From Sphaerospermopsis aphanizomenoides BCCUSP55 (GTDB lineage: Bacteria; Cyanobacteriota; Cyanobacteriia; Cyanobacteriales; Nostocaceae), in contig NZ_LUFH02000016.1 in the NCBI RefSeq assembly GCF_001586785.1, positions 1 to 64,000 on the forward strand: 64,000 nt of DNA. The letters run 5' to 3'. The notes under the pieces were generated by a model. That model did not search any database and was not told the DNA's origin. It saw only the letters and a list, made by a program, of their open reading frames with translations. Position 1 is the stretch's first letter, and each line of letters begins with the position of its first letter. The position numbers were made by a program, and so were the translations under genes. This document shows, piece after piece, positions 18,623 through 27,810 of this stretch.

Positions 18623-19728
18623 TGATTCCTAATAATTCTTCCATAAAACCATTAAGAGTTTTGATGATGCCAGATTATCGCATTATTAACCCCTATCAAG
18701 AATTGTTATCTAAATCTTTGGAACCTCAAGGAGCAAATGTCATATTTCCTTTTGGCTATCGGAGAATTTTTCCTATATTCAGGGCTATAAAAAATAGCAA
18801 ACATATTGATATTTTACATCTTCATTGGCTTACTCCTTATCTTAAAGGAGAAAATATTCTAATTAAACTTGTTTATGGAATTAAATTGTTAATTGATATT
18901 ATGTTGGTTAAAAGTGCCAACGTAAAAATAGTTTGGACAATACACAATCATGTCTCTCACGATAGTCAGTTTCCACGGTTAGAAAAAAATATTCAAAAAA
19001 TTATCTTCAAAGTTGCAGACAAAATAATTTTTCATAGTTTTTCAGCACTGAGCGAATTTTCGGAAATTTATCATATCAATGAGCAGAAAGCCGCAGTTAT
19101 TCCTATTGGTAACTATCGGAACATTTACAGTGAATTAATAGACCCCTTATCAGCACGTCAAGCCTTGGGAATACCACAATCTGGTCATGTTTATCTAAAC
19201 TTAGGTATGTTAAGACCTTATAAGGGCATTGAAAAACTACTGAAAATTTGGGGAGAAAACAAAGAATTTCATCAAGGATGTACCCTGTTAATAGCAGGTA
19301 AACCCTTAGATGAGGTTTATGGTTCAAAATTGACTGAGCAAGCTAATAGTATAGAGGGAGTGTTCATACATCCATATTTTATAGAAGATAGTGAAATACA
19401 TCTTTTTTTTAGTGCTGCTGATGTAGTCGTACTTCCTTTTGAGAAGATTTTAACTTCAGCAAGTATTATTTTAGCAATGTCTTATAATAAACCTATTATT
19501 GCTCCTCGCACAAAGAGTATAGCCGAAACTTTAGGTACCGCAGATTGGTTGCTGTATGAAGATAAAGATGATCAAGGCTTATTAAAAGCTTTGAAAAAAA
19601 GCACTGAAATTGATTTAAGTAACCTGAGTGATTTAGTTAAGCATGAATGCGATAAATTCAATTGGGACGATATGGGACTAAAAACTTATCATGTTTACGA
19701 TGCAGTATTAAAGAATAGCCAGAATTGA
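18622..19728 (+). CDS. Family 4 glycosyltransferase
   Basis: GT-B protein of 368 residues. The N-terminal domain has RVLMMPDYRIINPYQELL and the DILHLHWLTPYLKGENILIK membrane-contact region. The second domain starts at YLNLGMLRPYKGIEKLL and carries a weak donor motif (FEKILTSASIILAMSYNKPIIA), in which the usual first Glu of E-x7-E is replaced. This resembles beta-1,4-mannosyltransferase/GumK-like GT4 members. Translation is coupled to the previous gene by a one-base overlap. Confidence 0.82.
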   Translation: MIPNNSSIKPLRVLMMPDYRIINPYQELLSKSLEPQGANVIFPFGYRRIFPIFRAIKNSKHIDILHLHWLTPYLKGENILIKLVYGIKLLIDIMLVKSANVKIVWTIHNHVSHDSQFPRLEKNIQKIIFKVADKIIFHSFSALSEFSEIYHINEQKAAVIPIGNYRNIYSELIDPLSARQALGIPQSGHVYLNLGMLRPYKGIEKLLKIWGENKEFHQGCTLLIAGKPLDEVYGSKLTEQANSIEGVFIHPYFIEDSEIHLFFSAADVVVLPFEKILTSASIILAMSYNKPIIAPRTKSIAETLGTADWLLYEDKDDQGLLKALKKSTEIDLSNLSDLVKHECDKFNWDDMGLKTYHVYDAVLKNSQN

Positions 19729-19764
19729 TTATGCTTTAATTTTACAATTACATTTGCATTAATT

Positions 19765-20742
19765 ATGAATCCAAAAGTCAGTATTCTTATTCCCTGCTAT
19801 AACGCAGAAAAATGGATTGCACAAGCTATAGAAAGTGCGTTGAATCAAACCTATTCCAACAAAGAAGTAATCGTTGTTGATGATGGTTCTACAGATGAAA
19901 GTTTAGCAGTAATTCAAAGTTTTGGTGACTCTATTCGTTGGCAAACAGGAGAAAATAGAGGTGGGAATGTTGCACGTAATCGTTTATTAGAATTAAGTAC
20001 AGGGGAATGGTTACAATATCTGGACGCAGATGATTATTTACTTCCTAGGAAAATTGAACAACAAATCAATTTTTTAGATCAAGTTACTAGTGCCGATATA
20101 ATCTACAGTCCTAGTATTTTTGAGTATTGGGAATCAAAAATGGTGAAACAAGAAATTTTCCCTATTCCTGAACCTCATGATCCTTGGATTTTACTAGCTC
20201 TTTGGTATTTACCACAAACAGGAAGTCCGCTTTGGAAAAAACAGGCTATTCTAGATGTGGGAGGATGGAAAGCTGATCAACCTGTTTGTCAAGAACATAA
20301 CTTGTATTTACGACTTCTCAAAGCAGGTAAAAAATTTGAATATTGCCATGATTCTGGTTCAGTTTATAGACAGTGGAGTGAGTCAACAGTCTGTAAAAAA
20401 GATAAAACATTAACCTATCACCATCGTTTGGCAATTACAGAACAACTAGAATCACATCTGAAGTTAATTAATGAACTAAACAATGAGCGTCTTTATGCTA
20501 TCAATAAATCTAGATTTGATTGTGCTAGGATGATTTGGTTGTTCAACTCTAGTTGGGCTAAAAGTATTATCAAAAAAATCTATGATTCAGAACATGATTT
20601 CAAGTTACCAAGTTCTAAAGTAACCATATTTTATCAAATAATATATCATTTTTTGGGATTTGAAGCTGCTGAAATAACGGCAAAATTTAAACGAGAATTA
20701 CAAAAAATAATTAAGCAATCACAACCAATTAAAAATTATTGA
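19765..20742 (+). CDS. Family 2 glycosyltransferase
   Basis: GT-A enzyme of 325 residues. It has SILIPCYNAEKWIAQAIESAL at the N-terminus, VIVVDDGSTDESL (nucleotide site) and WLQYLDADDYLLPRKIEQQI (the D-A-D-D metal motif), then a C-terminal helical tail. It is the second GT2 subtype of the cluster, with DADD rather than SDD. Its stop overlaps a possible TTG start of the sulfotransferase gene at 20739, so the two are coupled or nearly so. Confidence 0.9.
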   Translation: MNPKVSILIPCYNAEKWIAQAIESALNQTYSNKEVIVVDDGSTDESLAVIQSFGDSIRWQTGENRGGNVARNRLLELSTGEWLQYLDADDYLLPRKIEQQINFLDQVTSADIIYSPSIFEYWESKMVKQEIFPIPEPHDPWILLALWYLPQTGSPLWKKQAILDVGGWKADQPVCQEHNLYLRLLKAGKKFEYCHDSGSVYRQWSESTVCKKDKTLTYHHRLAITEQLESHLKLINELNNERLYAINKSRFDCARMIWLFNSSWAKSIIKKIYDSEHDFKLPSSKVTIFYQIIYHFLGFEAAEITAKFKRELQKIIKQSQPIKNY

Positions 20743-20747
20743 AACAG

Positions 20748-21557
20748 ATGGAAACATTTAAATCTTTATCAGAGATAAACCCTGAAATTATCGATCTGGG
20801 AAAACGTAGTGATAAAAATCAGGTCATAATATTTTTGCATATTCCCAAGGCGGGAGGGACAACAATTAATGGCATTATCAACCAACAATACAAAAAGCAG
20901 TTGACTTTTAGATTTGATGGCATAGAGAATCGCCATATATTAGCTGAACTAGGAAGTGATAAGCGTAGTAAATTAAAACTAATTCGTGGACATTTTGCTT
21001 TTGGTTTACATGAGTTTTTATCTTGTCCAGCTACATATTTTACTCTGCTCAGAAATCCAGTTAGTCGCACAATTTCCCACTATAACTATCTCTGTCGTAG
21101 TTCCTCTGTGACTAATCATGAAAGAGTAAAATCAATGAGTCTGAAGGAGTATATACTGAGTGATTTAAGTGATAATAACCTCCAAACAAGGATGATATTC
21201 GGTCTGAGTAAAAATCATGTATCCAATGATGAGGAAATCTTAACAGTTGCTAAACATAATTTGGAAAACAAGTTTTCTGTAGTCGGATTAGTTGAGCGAT
21301 TTGATGAAACATTAGTTTTACTCAGAAACGCATTTAACTGGCGACCTCCGCTTTATGTACAACAGAATATAACTCCTCAGCAACAAGCTCTCAAAAATAA
21401 TATTGATGATGATATTATAGATATAATTAAACAGCAAAATTCTTTAGATATGGCATTGTATGAATATGGTCAACAGAAATTTGAACAACAAGTTGATGAA
21501 TTTAAAAATGATTTTGTCCAAACTTTAGAAATGCAAAAACGCATGAATAAATTTTAG
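20748..21557 (+). CDS. Sulfotransferase family protein
   Basis: P-loop sulfotransferase of 269 residues that would transfer sulfate from PAPS to a carbohydrate. The 5'-phosphosulfate loop is HIPKAGGTT at 31-39, preceded by VIIFL, and the 3'-phosphate loop is LLRNPVSRTISHYNYL at about 100-115, with R102 and S110 in the expected positions. This is the sulfotransferase family 2 style (FLHIPKTGGTT). I choose ATG 20748, and a TTG at 20739 would overlap the preceding stop. With cysC in the same cluster it makes a complete PAPS-using module. No signal peptide is seen, so it acts in the cytosol on the lipid-linked precursor. Confidence 0.88.
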   Translation: METFKSLSEINPEIIDLGKRSDKNQVIIFLHIPKAGGTTINGIINQQYKKQLTFRFDGIENRHILAELGSDKRSKLKLIRGHFAFGLHEFLSCPATYFTLLRNPVSRTISHYNYLCRSSSVTNHERVKSMSLKEYILSDLSDNNLQTRMIFGLSKNHVSNDEEILTVAKHNLENKFSVVGLVERFDETLVLLRNAFNWRPPLYVQQNITPQQQALKNNIDDDIIDIIKQQNSLDMALYEYGQQKFEQQVDEFKNDFVQTLEMQKRMNKF

Positions 21558-21717
21558 CAGCACTGGGGAAATACCTATAATTTAGCTAGAGTTGTTCTTT
21601 TAAAAAGATTCAAAAAAATTTAAAGCTTTAATTTCCAAAATATAGTTAATATTAATGATTTTTGTAATTCAACCAACCTATTAGCTAAGGCAACAATCAG
21701 GTTTCAATACTTTGTAA

Positions 21718-22647
21718 ATGAAAAATAAACTGCCTATTAGTGCTTTAGTTCCCACACGGAATCGCTCAGAACCCTTCAGAAGAATGCTTGACAGTTTGGC
21801 TCAACAGTCAGCGCAACCTTTAGAAATGATTGTGGTAGATGGTTCAGATAATGATAGCACTAAACAACTTTGTGAAAGTTCAATTCCCGGATTAATTACC
21901 AAAATTCACTACTATCGAGCAATAAAACTTGGTGCGGCTATTCAACGTAATCAAGCAATGAATTACGCAACTCAAAGCACTATTTGGTTGTTAGATGATG
22001 ATATTTTATTTGAACCAGAATGTGTAGCCAGATTGTGGAATTCCTTACAAACTGATCCGCACATTGGGGGGGTTAACGCTATGATTACTAATCAAAAATA
22101 TTTACCTCCTGGACGCATTAGCCGATTGCTTTTTCAATTTTTACATGGTCATTATGAAAGTAGTTATGCAGGTAAGTGTATTGGACCGGCAATGAATCTG
22201 TTACCGGAAGACAGGGAAGATTTACCAGAAGTAGTGAGTGTAGAATGGCTAAATACAACCTGTGTACTGTATCGTCGTCAAGCATTACCCCATCCCTTAT
22301 TTCCAGAGATTTTTACTGGCTACTCCATGTTGGAAGATGTTACCTTGTCACTGACAGTCGGGAAAAATTGGAAATTAGCTAATGCACGTACATCTCGGAT
22401 TTTTCATGATAGCCAACCCGGTGATCATAAAAATGATCCGGGTGTTTTAGCAGAAATGGATTTAGTTAATCGTCATTATGTAATGACTAAAATTCTCGGT
22501 CGTCAACAATGGCAGTATTATATTAAATTAGCTGTGCTACAACTATTTGGAATTGTGGCTTCTCTGACAAAATTGCAGGGTTGGTTTGATTTACCAAAAG
22601 TATTGACAGGAAAAATCCGAGCGATCGCTCAAATTATATCAACCTAA
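21718..22647 (+). CDS. Family 2 glycosyltransferase (rhamnosyl-type)
   Basis: GT-A enzyme of 309 residues with PISALVPTRNRSEPFRRMLDSL at the N-terminus, MIVVDGSDNDSTKQL and WLLDDDILFEPECVARL (DDD metal motif). MLEDVTLSL is the ED catalytic-base motif expected about 100 residues later. It is separated from the sulfotransferase gene by a 160-base AT-rich gap and followed after six bases by an acetyltransferase gene, with which it should be co-translated. The rhamnosyl label comes only from general resemblance and is weak. Confidence 0.85.
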   Translation: MKNKLPISALVPTRNRSEPFRRMLDSLAQQSAQPLEMIVVDGSDNDSTKQLCESSIPGLITKIHYYRAIKLGAAIQRNQAMNYATQSTIWLLDDDILFEPECVARLWNSLQTDPHIGGVNAMITNQKYLPPGRISRLLFQFLHGHYESSYAGKCIGPAMNLLPEDREDLPEVVSVEWLNTTCVLYRRQALPHPLFPEIFTGYSMLEDVTLSLTVGKNWKLANARTSRIFHDSQPGDHKNDPGVLAEMDLVNRHYVMTKILGRQQWQYYIKLAVLQLFGIVASLTKLQGWFDLPKVLTGKIRAIAQIIST

Positions 22648-22653
22648 TAGCCA

Positions 22654-23229
22654 ATGCACATTGTTCAATTTTGTTTGATTAAAGGGAAACGGTTAACTGA
22701 TGGCTTAGAAAGCCGTTGGCGTAATTTTTATTATCGTGCTTTAGGAGTCAAACTGCACGGTTATGTCTGGATGAAGCAAGTGGAAATTTCTCGCAACTAT
22801 AGCGATATTGAAATCGAAGCTAACTGTGCGCTTGATCAGGGAGTTACTCTTTTGTGCAGTGGTGACTCCCTACCCCATCCCAAAATTTTTATCGGTGCAG
22901 ATACTTATATTAACCGCCATACTTTTATTGATGCAACTGAATCAATAAATATTGGTAAAGATTGTGCTATAGGGCCTAGTTGTTACATTACCGACCATGA
23001 TCATGGTTGTAATCCCAGTTTACCACCCCTGAAACAACCAATGATTTCCAAACCTACTACGATTGGCGAATGTGTATGGATTGGAGCTAATGTGACAATT
23101 TTAAAAGGTGTCACAATAGGCGATCGCGCGATCATCGGGGCGGGTAGTGTGGTAACAAAAGATATTCCAGCAGGTGTGATCGCAGTAGGAGTTCCTGCTA
23201 AAGTAATTAAGCAAAGAACTTATTCATGA
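22654..23229 (+). CDS. Left-handed beta-helix acyltransferase (WcaF/NodL-like)
   Basis: Trimeric hexapeptide-repeat O-acetyltransferase of 191 residues. Imperfect [LIV]-G-x4 repeats run from about residue 50 to 180 (IFIGADTYINRHTFIDA, INIGKDCAIGPSC, TTIGECVWIGANV, VTIGDRAIIGAGS). The catalytic His sits in ITDHDHG at about 112-118. The C-terminal IPAGVIAVGVPAKVI closes the helix as in maltose and colanic-acid acetyltransferases. It likely acetylates a sugar of the lipid-linked repeat from acetyl-CoA. The gene follows a GT2 gene by six bases. Confidence 0.9.
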   Translation: MHIVQFCLIKGKRLTDGLESRWRNFYYRALGVKLHGYVWMKQVEISRNYSDIEIEANCALDQGVTLLCSGDSLPHPKIFIGADTYINRHTFIDATESINIGKDCAIGPSCYITDHDHGCNPSLPPLKQPMISKPTTIGECVWIGANVTILKGVTIGDRAIIGAGSVVTKDIPAGVIAVGVPAKVIKQRTYS

Positions 23230-23311
23230 ATATTATTATAAACTTAATTTAAAATTTGCTATCTTCAACAAAAATTAGTTTTATTTGATATAGTTTTATA
23301 CTTTATCCATT

Positions 23312-24256
23312 ATGACTGTTCAAGCCACTATCGTTTTTACTACACATAATAGATCAGAACTACTAAAAAAAGCTATTCAAGCTGCAAAAAATCAGAGTGT
23401 TCCCGTTGATATCATCGTTATGGACGATAACTCTACAGATGGTACAAGCGAAATGATGTCTTGTGATTTTCCTGACATCCAGTATTATCGATCATCAGAA
23501 AACAAAGGGCCTTGTTATCAACGCAACAAAGGAATTGAGCTATCTAAAACAAAAATAGTTTTTCCCCTTGATGACGACTCAATTCTTGATTCTCAATACA
23601 CGATTGAACAAACTCTGCAAGAATTTGATGATCCACAAGTCGGTGCAGTAGCTATTCCTTTTATCAATATTTTGCAGGATAAAACTATATGGACAAAAGC
23701 TCCTGACCGAAATCAAATATATGTCACTCATGCTTATGTTGCAGCTGCTCATGCTGTTGATAGAGAAAAATTTATGAGCGTAGGTGGCTATCGAGAATTA
23801 TTCTTTTATATGGGAGAAGAAGGAGATGTTTGTATTCGTCTTCTTCAAAAAGGGTATTATGTTCGTTTAGGTATGGCTGATCCTATTCATCATTACCAAC
23901 CACCAAATAGAATTTCCAAACGACCTGATGTATTTGGTCGTCAAAATGATATTTTATTTCCTTATTTTAACGCGCCTACAAATATTTTGCCCATTTCTTT
24001 AATAGGCACTACTTTAAAAGGAATGTGGTTTGGCATCAAAGTTCTTCGCCCAATTTATATGTTAGAAGGTTTTTATAGAGGCTATTCAATAGCTTGGGAA
24101 AAAAGAGAAATTAGAAATCCTGTAGCCAAAGAATGCTTTCATATTTATCGCTTCTTAAAAAGAAAACAAATAGTCCCTTTACAAAAAATAAAGCCCTATC
24201 TAAATAGCAGAGAACATAACTCAGTACCCTTCAGTTCAGGAGCATCCTCAGATTGA
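23312..24256 (+). CDS. Family 2 glycosyltransferase
   Basis: GT-A enzyme of 314 residues: TIVFTTHNRSELLKKAIQAA, IIVMDDNSTDGTSEMM, then IVFPLDDDSIL as the metal site and MGEEGDVCIRLLQKGY as the ED-type catalytic base. C-terminal HIYRFLKRKQIVPL is basic and may contact membrane. Similar in design to the gene at 21718, but the two are not close duplicates. It ends the first uninterrupted run of glycosyltransferase genes. A 630-base gap and an RTX gene follow. Confidence 0.88.
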   Translation: MTVQATIVFTTHNRSELLKKAIQAAKNQSVPVDIIVMDDNSTDGTSEMMSCDFPDIQYYRSSENKGPCYQRNKGIELSKTKIVFPLDDDSILDSQYTIEQTLQEFDDPQVGAVAIPFINILQDKTIWTKAPDRNQIYVTHAYVAAAHAVDREKFMSVGGYRELFFYMGEEGDVCIRLLQKGYYVRLGMADPIHHYQPPNRISKRPDVFGRQNDILFPYFNAPTNILPISLIGTTLKGMWFGIKVLRPIYMLEGFYRGYSIAWEKREIRNPVAKECFHIYRFLKRKQIVPLQKIKPYLNSREHNSVPFSSGASSD

Positions 24257-24888
24257 GTTGAGAAACAAAACTAAAAATTTTTACCAGTTTGTTTGGTTTA
24301 AACACCATGCGTCAAGCTACCCTTCTGGTGTCTACTTTCCACCCAACCTACCCATCTGAAGTATTTTTGGCTCTAACTGAACTGGATGGAGATATGGCTA
24401 TAAGCGATATATCACATATACTACTTGGACGTATAATCCATATTGTCGGAATTTTAGTTATGTGATGATATTTATGTGATGATAATTGAATGTTCCACAA
24501 CCAAAAACCTTCTCAATTAAAATTTCTCATCAATAACGTCAGTTGCAAATTAAGCGATAGGGAAGGCAAGAGGCAATAGTTTTTTCCAATTACCAATTAC
24601 CAGCGTAGAGTTAGATGATTTTACATTATAATTATGACTTATAATTTGACATAGCCATAAGCGATATGTTAGATTTAGAAGAGTTTTCAATTTTAATGAA
24701 ATAGCCTAAGTATAGGCAACTTATTGCTCCCTAAAATATCTTGCTAAAATCAACAAGATTAAATTAAATTTAAAATTTATATAAAGATATTACCAAGTTT
24801 AAATAAGAAGATTTTTTATCCTGATATGACAAGACAAATTTAGTTTTAAGTTCTATACTTCAAACGAACACAAAAGGAGCTTATAAGT
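24257..24888. other. 632-bp gap with two copies of a 20-bp repeat
   Basis: No gene is supported. Two imperfect direct copies of a 20-base unit lie here: GATATGGCTATAAGCGATAT at 24391-24410 and GACATAGCCATAAGCGATAT at 24648-24667 (17 of 20 bases equal). TTATGTGATGATA is also repeated back to back at about 24460-24485. The gap separates the RTX gene from the upstream genes, so these could be regulator sites or intergenic repeats. AAAGGAG at 24873-24879 is the ribosome-binding site of the RTX gene. Confidence 0.5.
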
Positions 24889-26439
24889 ATGCCAACTTTT
24901 AGAGGTACACCCGGCAACGACACCATCGACAACTCATCTCCAGACATCTATGGCAATTTTCCTGGTACAGGCGGTAACGATGTAATTGATGGTCTGGAGG
25001 GTGCTGACACCATGATTGGTGGTGCCGGTAGAGACTTCTATTATGTAGATAACTCAGGCGACGTTGTTGTAGATGCTGATGACGAGACAGTAGTCAATAC
25101 AACTATCAACTATAGTTTAGCCAGTGTGCAAGGTTTTACTGCTACCTCTGGAGGAGCAGGACTGACACTCAATCTGCGGGCTAACGGTATTACTGGTACT
25201 GGTACTGCGGGTAATGATGTGTTTGTCAGTTATGCTTCCAACACCACCATGATAGGTGGAGATGGTTCAGATGTCATGAAAGGTGGTAGTGGATCTACAG
25301 TTAGAGGAGGATTGGGTAATGACTATATAGAAATTACCGGTAGTTCTGGTACTGGTAGATTGATAGGTGGCGCTGGAGATGATACCTATACGGTGGATTC
25401 TACAAGTGGCAATTTATTCATAGACGAATATAGTGACGGTGGTAGTGGAATAGATACCGTTTTTGCTAAAGTAGACTTTTCTTTATCAACCGGTTCACCT
25501 GGAATCCAATTCGACCCCAGAGCAGCTCAGATAGAAAACTTGACTCTCGCTGCTCCCGGAGCGCCTGCTGTAGGAGGCCCGATTGTTGGTGAAGGCAATG
25601 GTGTTGCCAATGTGATTATCGGCAACCGCCAAAACAACATACTCGATGGCTTGAATGGTAACGATACCATTTATGGATCATTTGGTGATGATGACATTGA
25701 TGGTGGTAATGATAATGATAGCTTATTTGGTGAAGTTGGAAACGACACCTTAACCGCTGGTGCAGGTACTGATACTTTAACAGGTGGTGTAGGTGACGAT
25801 ATCTACTACATTGACTTGTTAGATACAGTAGTAGAACTTGTGGGAGAAGGAAGTGATACTGTTTATACCAATGGGTCTTTCAGTACCTCGGCAGAAGTTG
25901 AATTCATCAATGTGACAGCAACTGGTACTGCCAATGTTATTCTCAGTAACTCTACTGGTACTGTGATTGAGATAAACAACAGTAATAGTGCCAATAATAC
26001 ATTCACTGGTGGTTCAGGAAATGACACCATGAATGGAAAAGTGGGTATTGACACTCTCAGAGGTAATGATGGCGCTGACACTTTTGCCTTTGGTGGCGCT
26101 GGTTTAACTGCATCAGGCTCTGGTACTACATCCATCAGACAGGATATAATCATAGACTTTGTCTCTGGACAAGATAAGATCCAGCTTGACAAAACTAATA
26201 CTTTCGGTTCAATAGTAGATACCGCTGGTTCACCTTTAACTGATTTTGCTTTTGGTAACTTTGGTGCAAGCAACGCTAATATGGATAAGAGCAGCGCACG
26301 GATTGTTTATAATTTAGATAATGGTGCGCTATACTATAACGCTAATGGCAGTACTTTTGGGGCTGGTACTGGTGGCGGCTACTTCGCAACCTTAACTGGC
26401 GCTCCTGCTTTAGCAGCATCAGACTTTATAATTGTCTAA
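24889..26439 (+). CDS. RTX-type calcium-binding secreted protein
   Basis: Protein of 516 residues built from hemolysin-type calcium-binding nonapeptides (GGxGxDxUx) in three groups, near residues 25-60, 240-310 and 370-400, for example GGAGDD, GGVGDDIYYI and GGSGNDTMNG. There is no Sec signal peptide. The C-terminus (DIIIDFVSGQDKIQLDKT, then ASDFIIV) is the form recognised by type I secretion systems, so export through an ABC/MFP/TolC route is expected. No enzyme domain is recognised. A strong AAAGGAG lies nine bases before the ATG, and a large hairpin terminator follows. Its codon and base composition look visibly richer in GC than the flanking glycosyltransferases. A role in Ca2+-dependent packing of anionic polysaccharide at the cell surface is inferred from context. 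Confidence 0.87.
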   Translation: MPTFRGTPGNDTIDNSSPDIYGNFPGTGGNDVIDGLEGADTMIGGAGRDFYYVDNSGDVVVDADDETVVNTTINYSLASVQGFTATSGGAGLTLNLRANGITGTGTAGNDVFVSYASNTTMIGGDGSDVMKGGSGSTVRGGLGNDYIEITGSSGTGRLIGGAGDDTYTVDSTSGNLFIDEYSDGGSGIDTVFAKVDFSLSTGSPGIQFDPRAAQIENLTLAAPGAPAVGGPIVGEGNGVANVIIGNRQNNILDGLNGNDTIYGSFGDDDIDGGNDNDSLFGEVGNDTLTAGAGTDTLTGGVGDDIYYIDLLDTVVELVGEGSDTVYTNGSFSTSAEVEFINVTATGTANVILSNSTGTVIEINNSNSANNTFTGGSGNDTMNGKVGIDTLRGNDGADTFAFGGAGLTASGSGTTSIRQDIIIDFVSGQDKIQLDKTNTFGSIVDTAGSPLTDFAFGNFGASNANMDKSSARIVYNLDNGALYYNANGSTFGAGTGGGYFATLTGAPALAASDFIIV

Positions 26440-26495
26440 AGGTAACACCAGACAAACAAGCATCTTTCAAAACTAAACGTTGATATTCATTTTTT

Positions 26496-26528
26496 AGATC
26501 CCCGACTTCTTCAAGAAGCTGGGGATCT
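26496..26528 (+). terminator. Hairpin terminator after the RTX gene
   Basis: AGATCCCC-GA-CTTCTT-C-AAGAAG-CT-GGGGATCT forms a near-perfect stem of 14 paired bases (8 plus 6) broken by one GA/CT mismatch step, followed by GATTTTAG. It lies 57 bases after the RTX stop and 26 bases before the next gene. The same palindrome type is common between cyanobacterial genes, so it may double as a dispersed repeat. Confidence 0.8.
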
Positions 26529-26553
26529 GATTTTAGCAATAAATTCCTGATCA

Positions 26554-27810
26554 ATGCCTACAGCACCTTATCATTGGATATCCTGTCAAATTGGAGCGCG
26601 TGAAAATTACTCTATCCCCAGAGCTTTACATCAGCAAGGAAAACTTGCTCACCTAATTACAGATGCTTGGGTATTACCTCAGTCTGCACTGAATTTTTTA
26701 CCTAAAAAAATCTTAGCTAATCTCCGGGAAAGATATCACCCAGATTTAGCAAAAGCATCGGTTCACGCTTTCAATATTCCTTTAATTCAGTTTGAATCAT
26801 CTCAACGTCTGCAAAAAAAGACAGGATGGGAAAGAGTTATTAGTCGCAATCAATGGTTTCAAAAACAGTCAATTAAGATATTAGCATCACGGACTGACCA
26901 TTTGACAAAACCTGCCATACTCTTTTCCTACAGCTATGGGGCATTAGAATTATTTAGATTTGCTAAACAACAGGGATGGTACACCGTTTTAGGGCAGATT
27001 GATCCAGGAATCGAAGAAGAAAGAATTGTCAATCAAGAATATGATAAATATCCCCACTATCGTGGTAGTTGGCAACCTGCACCTGGTGAATATTGGCAAA
27101 GTTGGCAAGAAGAATGTAACATAGCTGATGCTATTGTGGTAAATTCCCATTGGTCACGCCAACTCTTGGAAAAAACAGGTGTTGAGTCTAAAAAGATTCA
27201 TATCATTCCTTTGGTGTATTCTCCACCAGCAGCAGCTAATCAATTTGTCCGCATTTACCCAGAATCTTTTTCTCAAGAGCGCCCTTTAAGGGTATTATTT
27301 TTAGGACAGGTAATTTTAAGAAAAGGAATTGCTGCTGTGTTAGATGCAGTTCAATTACTTGCAGGTTATCCTGTTGAATTTTGGATTGTTGGATCTGCAC
27401 AAATTGAGATTCCACAACATTTGCAAACCCACCCTCAAATTCGTTGGGTAGGTCATGTGAATCGAAGTGAAACAGCCAAATATTATCAGATGGCGGATGT
27501 GTTTTTGTTCCCAACGCTTTCTGATGGGTTTGGTTTAACACAACTGGAAGCGCAAGCATGGAAATTACCTATTATTGCTTCTCGTTACTGTGGTGAGGTG
27601 GTTGTGGATGGTGTGAATGGTTGGATTTTGGAGGAAGTTAATGGTGAAGAAATAGCTGCTCATGTCAAGCAGTTATTAAACAATCCTCAATATTTAAAAG
27701 ATTGTGTAAAAAGATTTGCTTATACGTTGAATAATTTATCAGAAAATAATTTGCTAGATCAGCATTTATTAAATTTATCATCATGTCTACAATCCCTATC
27801 TAATACATAA
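26554..27810 (+). CDS. Family 4 glycosyltransferase
   Basis: GT-B enzyme of 418 residues. The N-terminus ISCQIGARENYSIPRALHQQG is an unusual start shared by a subgroup of cyanobacterial exopolysaccharide GT4 proteins. The second domain begins at RVLFLGQVILRKGIAAVLDA, and the donor site is DGFGLTQLEAQAWKLPIIA, with E in the family position, followed by CGEVVVDGVNGWIL. It starts a new unit after the RTX terminator and is followed by a repeat-rich gap. Confidence 0.88.
   Translation: MPTAPYHWISCQIGARENYSIPRALHQQGKLAHLITDAWVLPQSALNFLPKKILANLRERYHPDLAKASVHAFNIPLIQFESSQRLQKKTGWERVISRNQWFQKQSIKILASRTDHLTKPAILFSYSYGALELFRFAKQQGWYTVLGQIDPGIEEERIVNQEYDKYPHYRGSWQPAPGEYWQSWQEECNIADAIVVNSHWSRQLLEKTGVESKKIHIIPLVYSPPAAANQFVRIYPESFSQERPLRVLFLGQVILRKGIAAVLDAVQLLAGYPVEFWIVGSAQIEIPQHLQTHPQIRWVGHVNRSETAKYYQMADVFLFPTLSDGFGLTQLEAQAWKLPIIASRYCGEVVVDGVNGWILEEVNGEEIAAHVKQLLNNPQYLKDCVKRFAYTLNNLSENNLLDQHLLNLSSCLQSLSNT

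Noticed and set aside
25863-26273. A 136-codon minus-strand frame inside the RTX gene
   Set aside because: It is a by-product of the repetitive Gly/Asp codons of the RTX gene.
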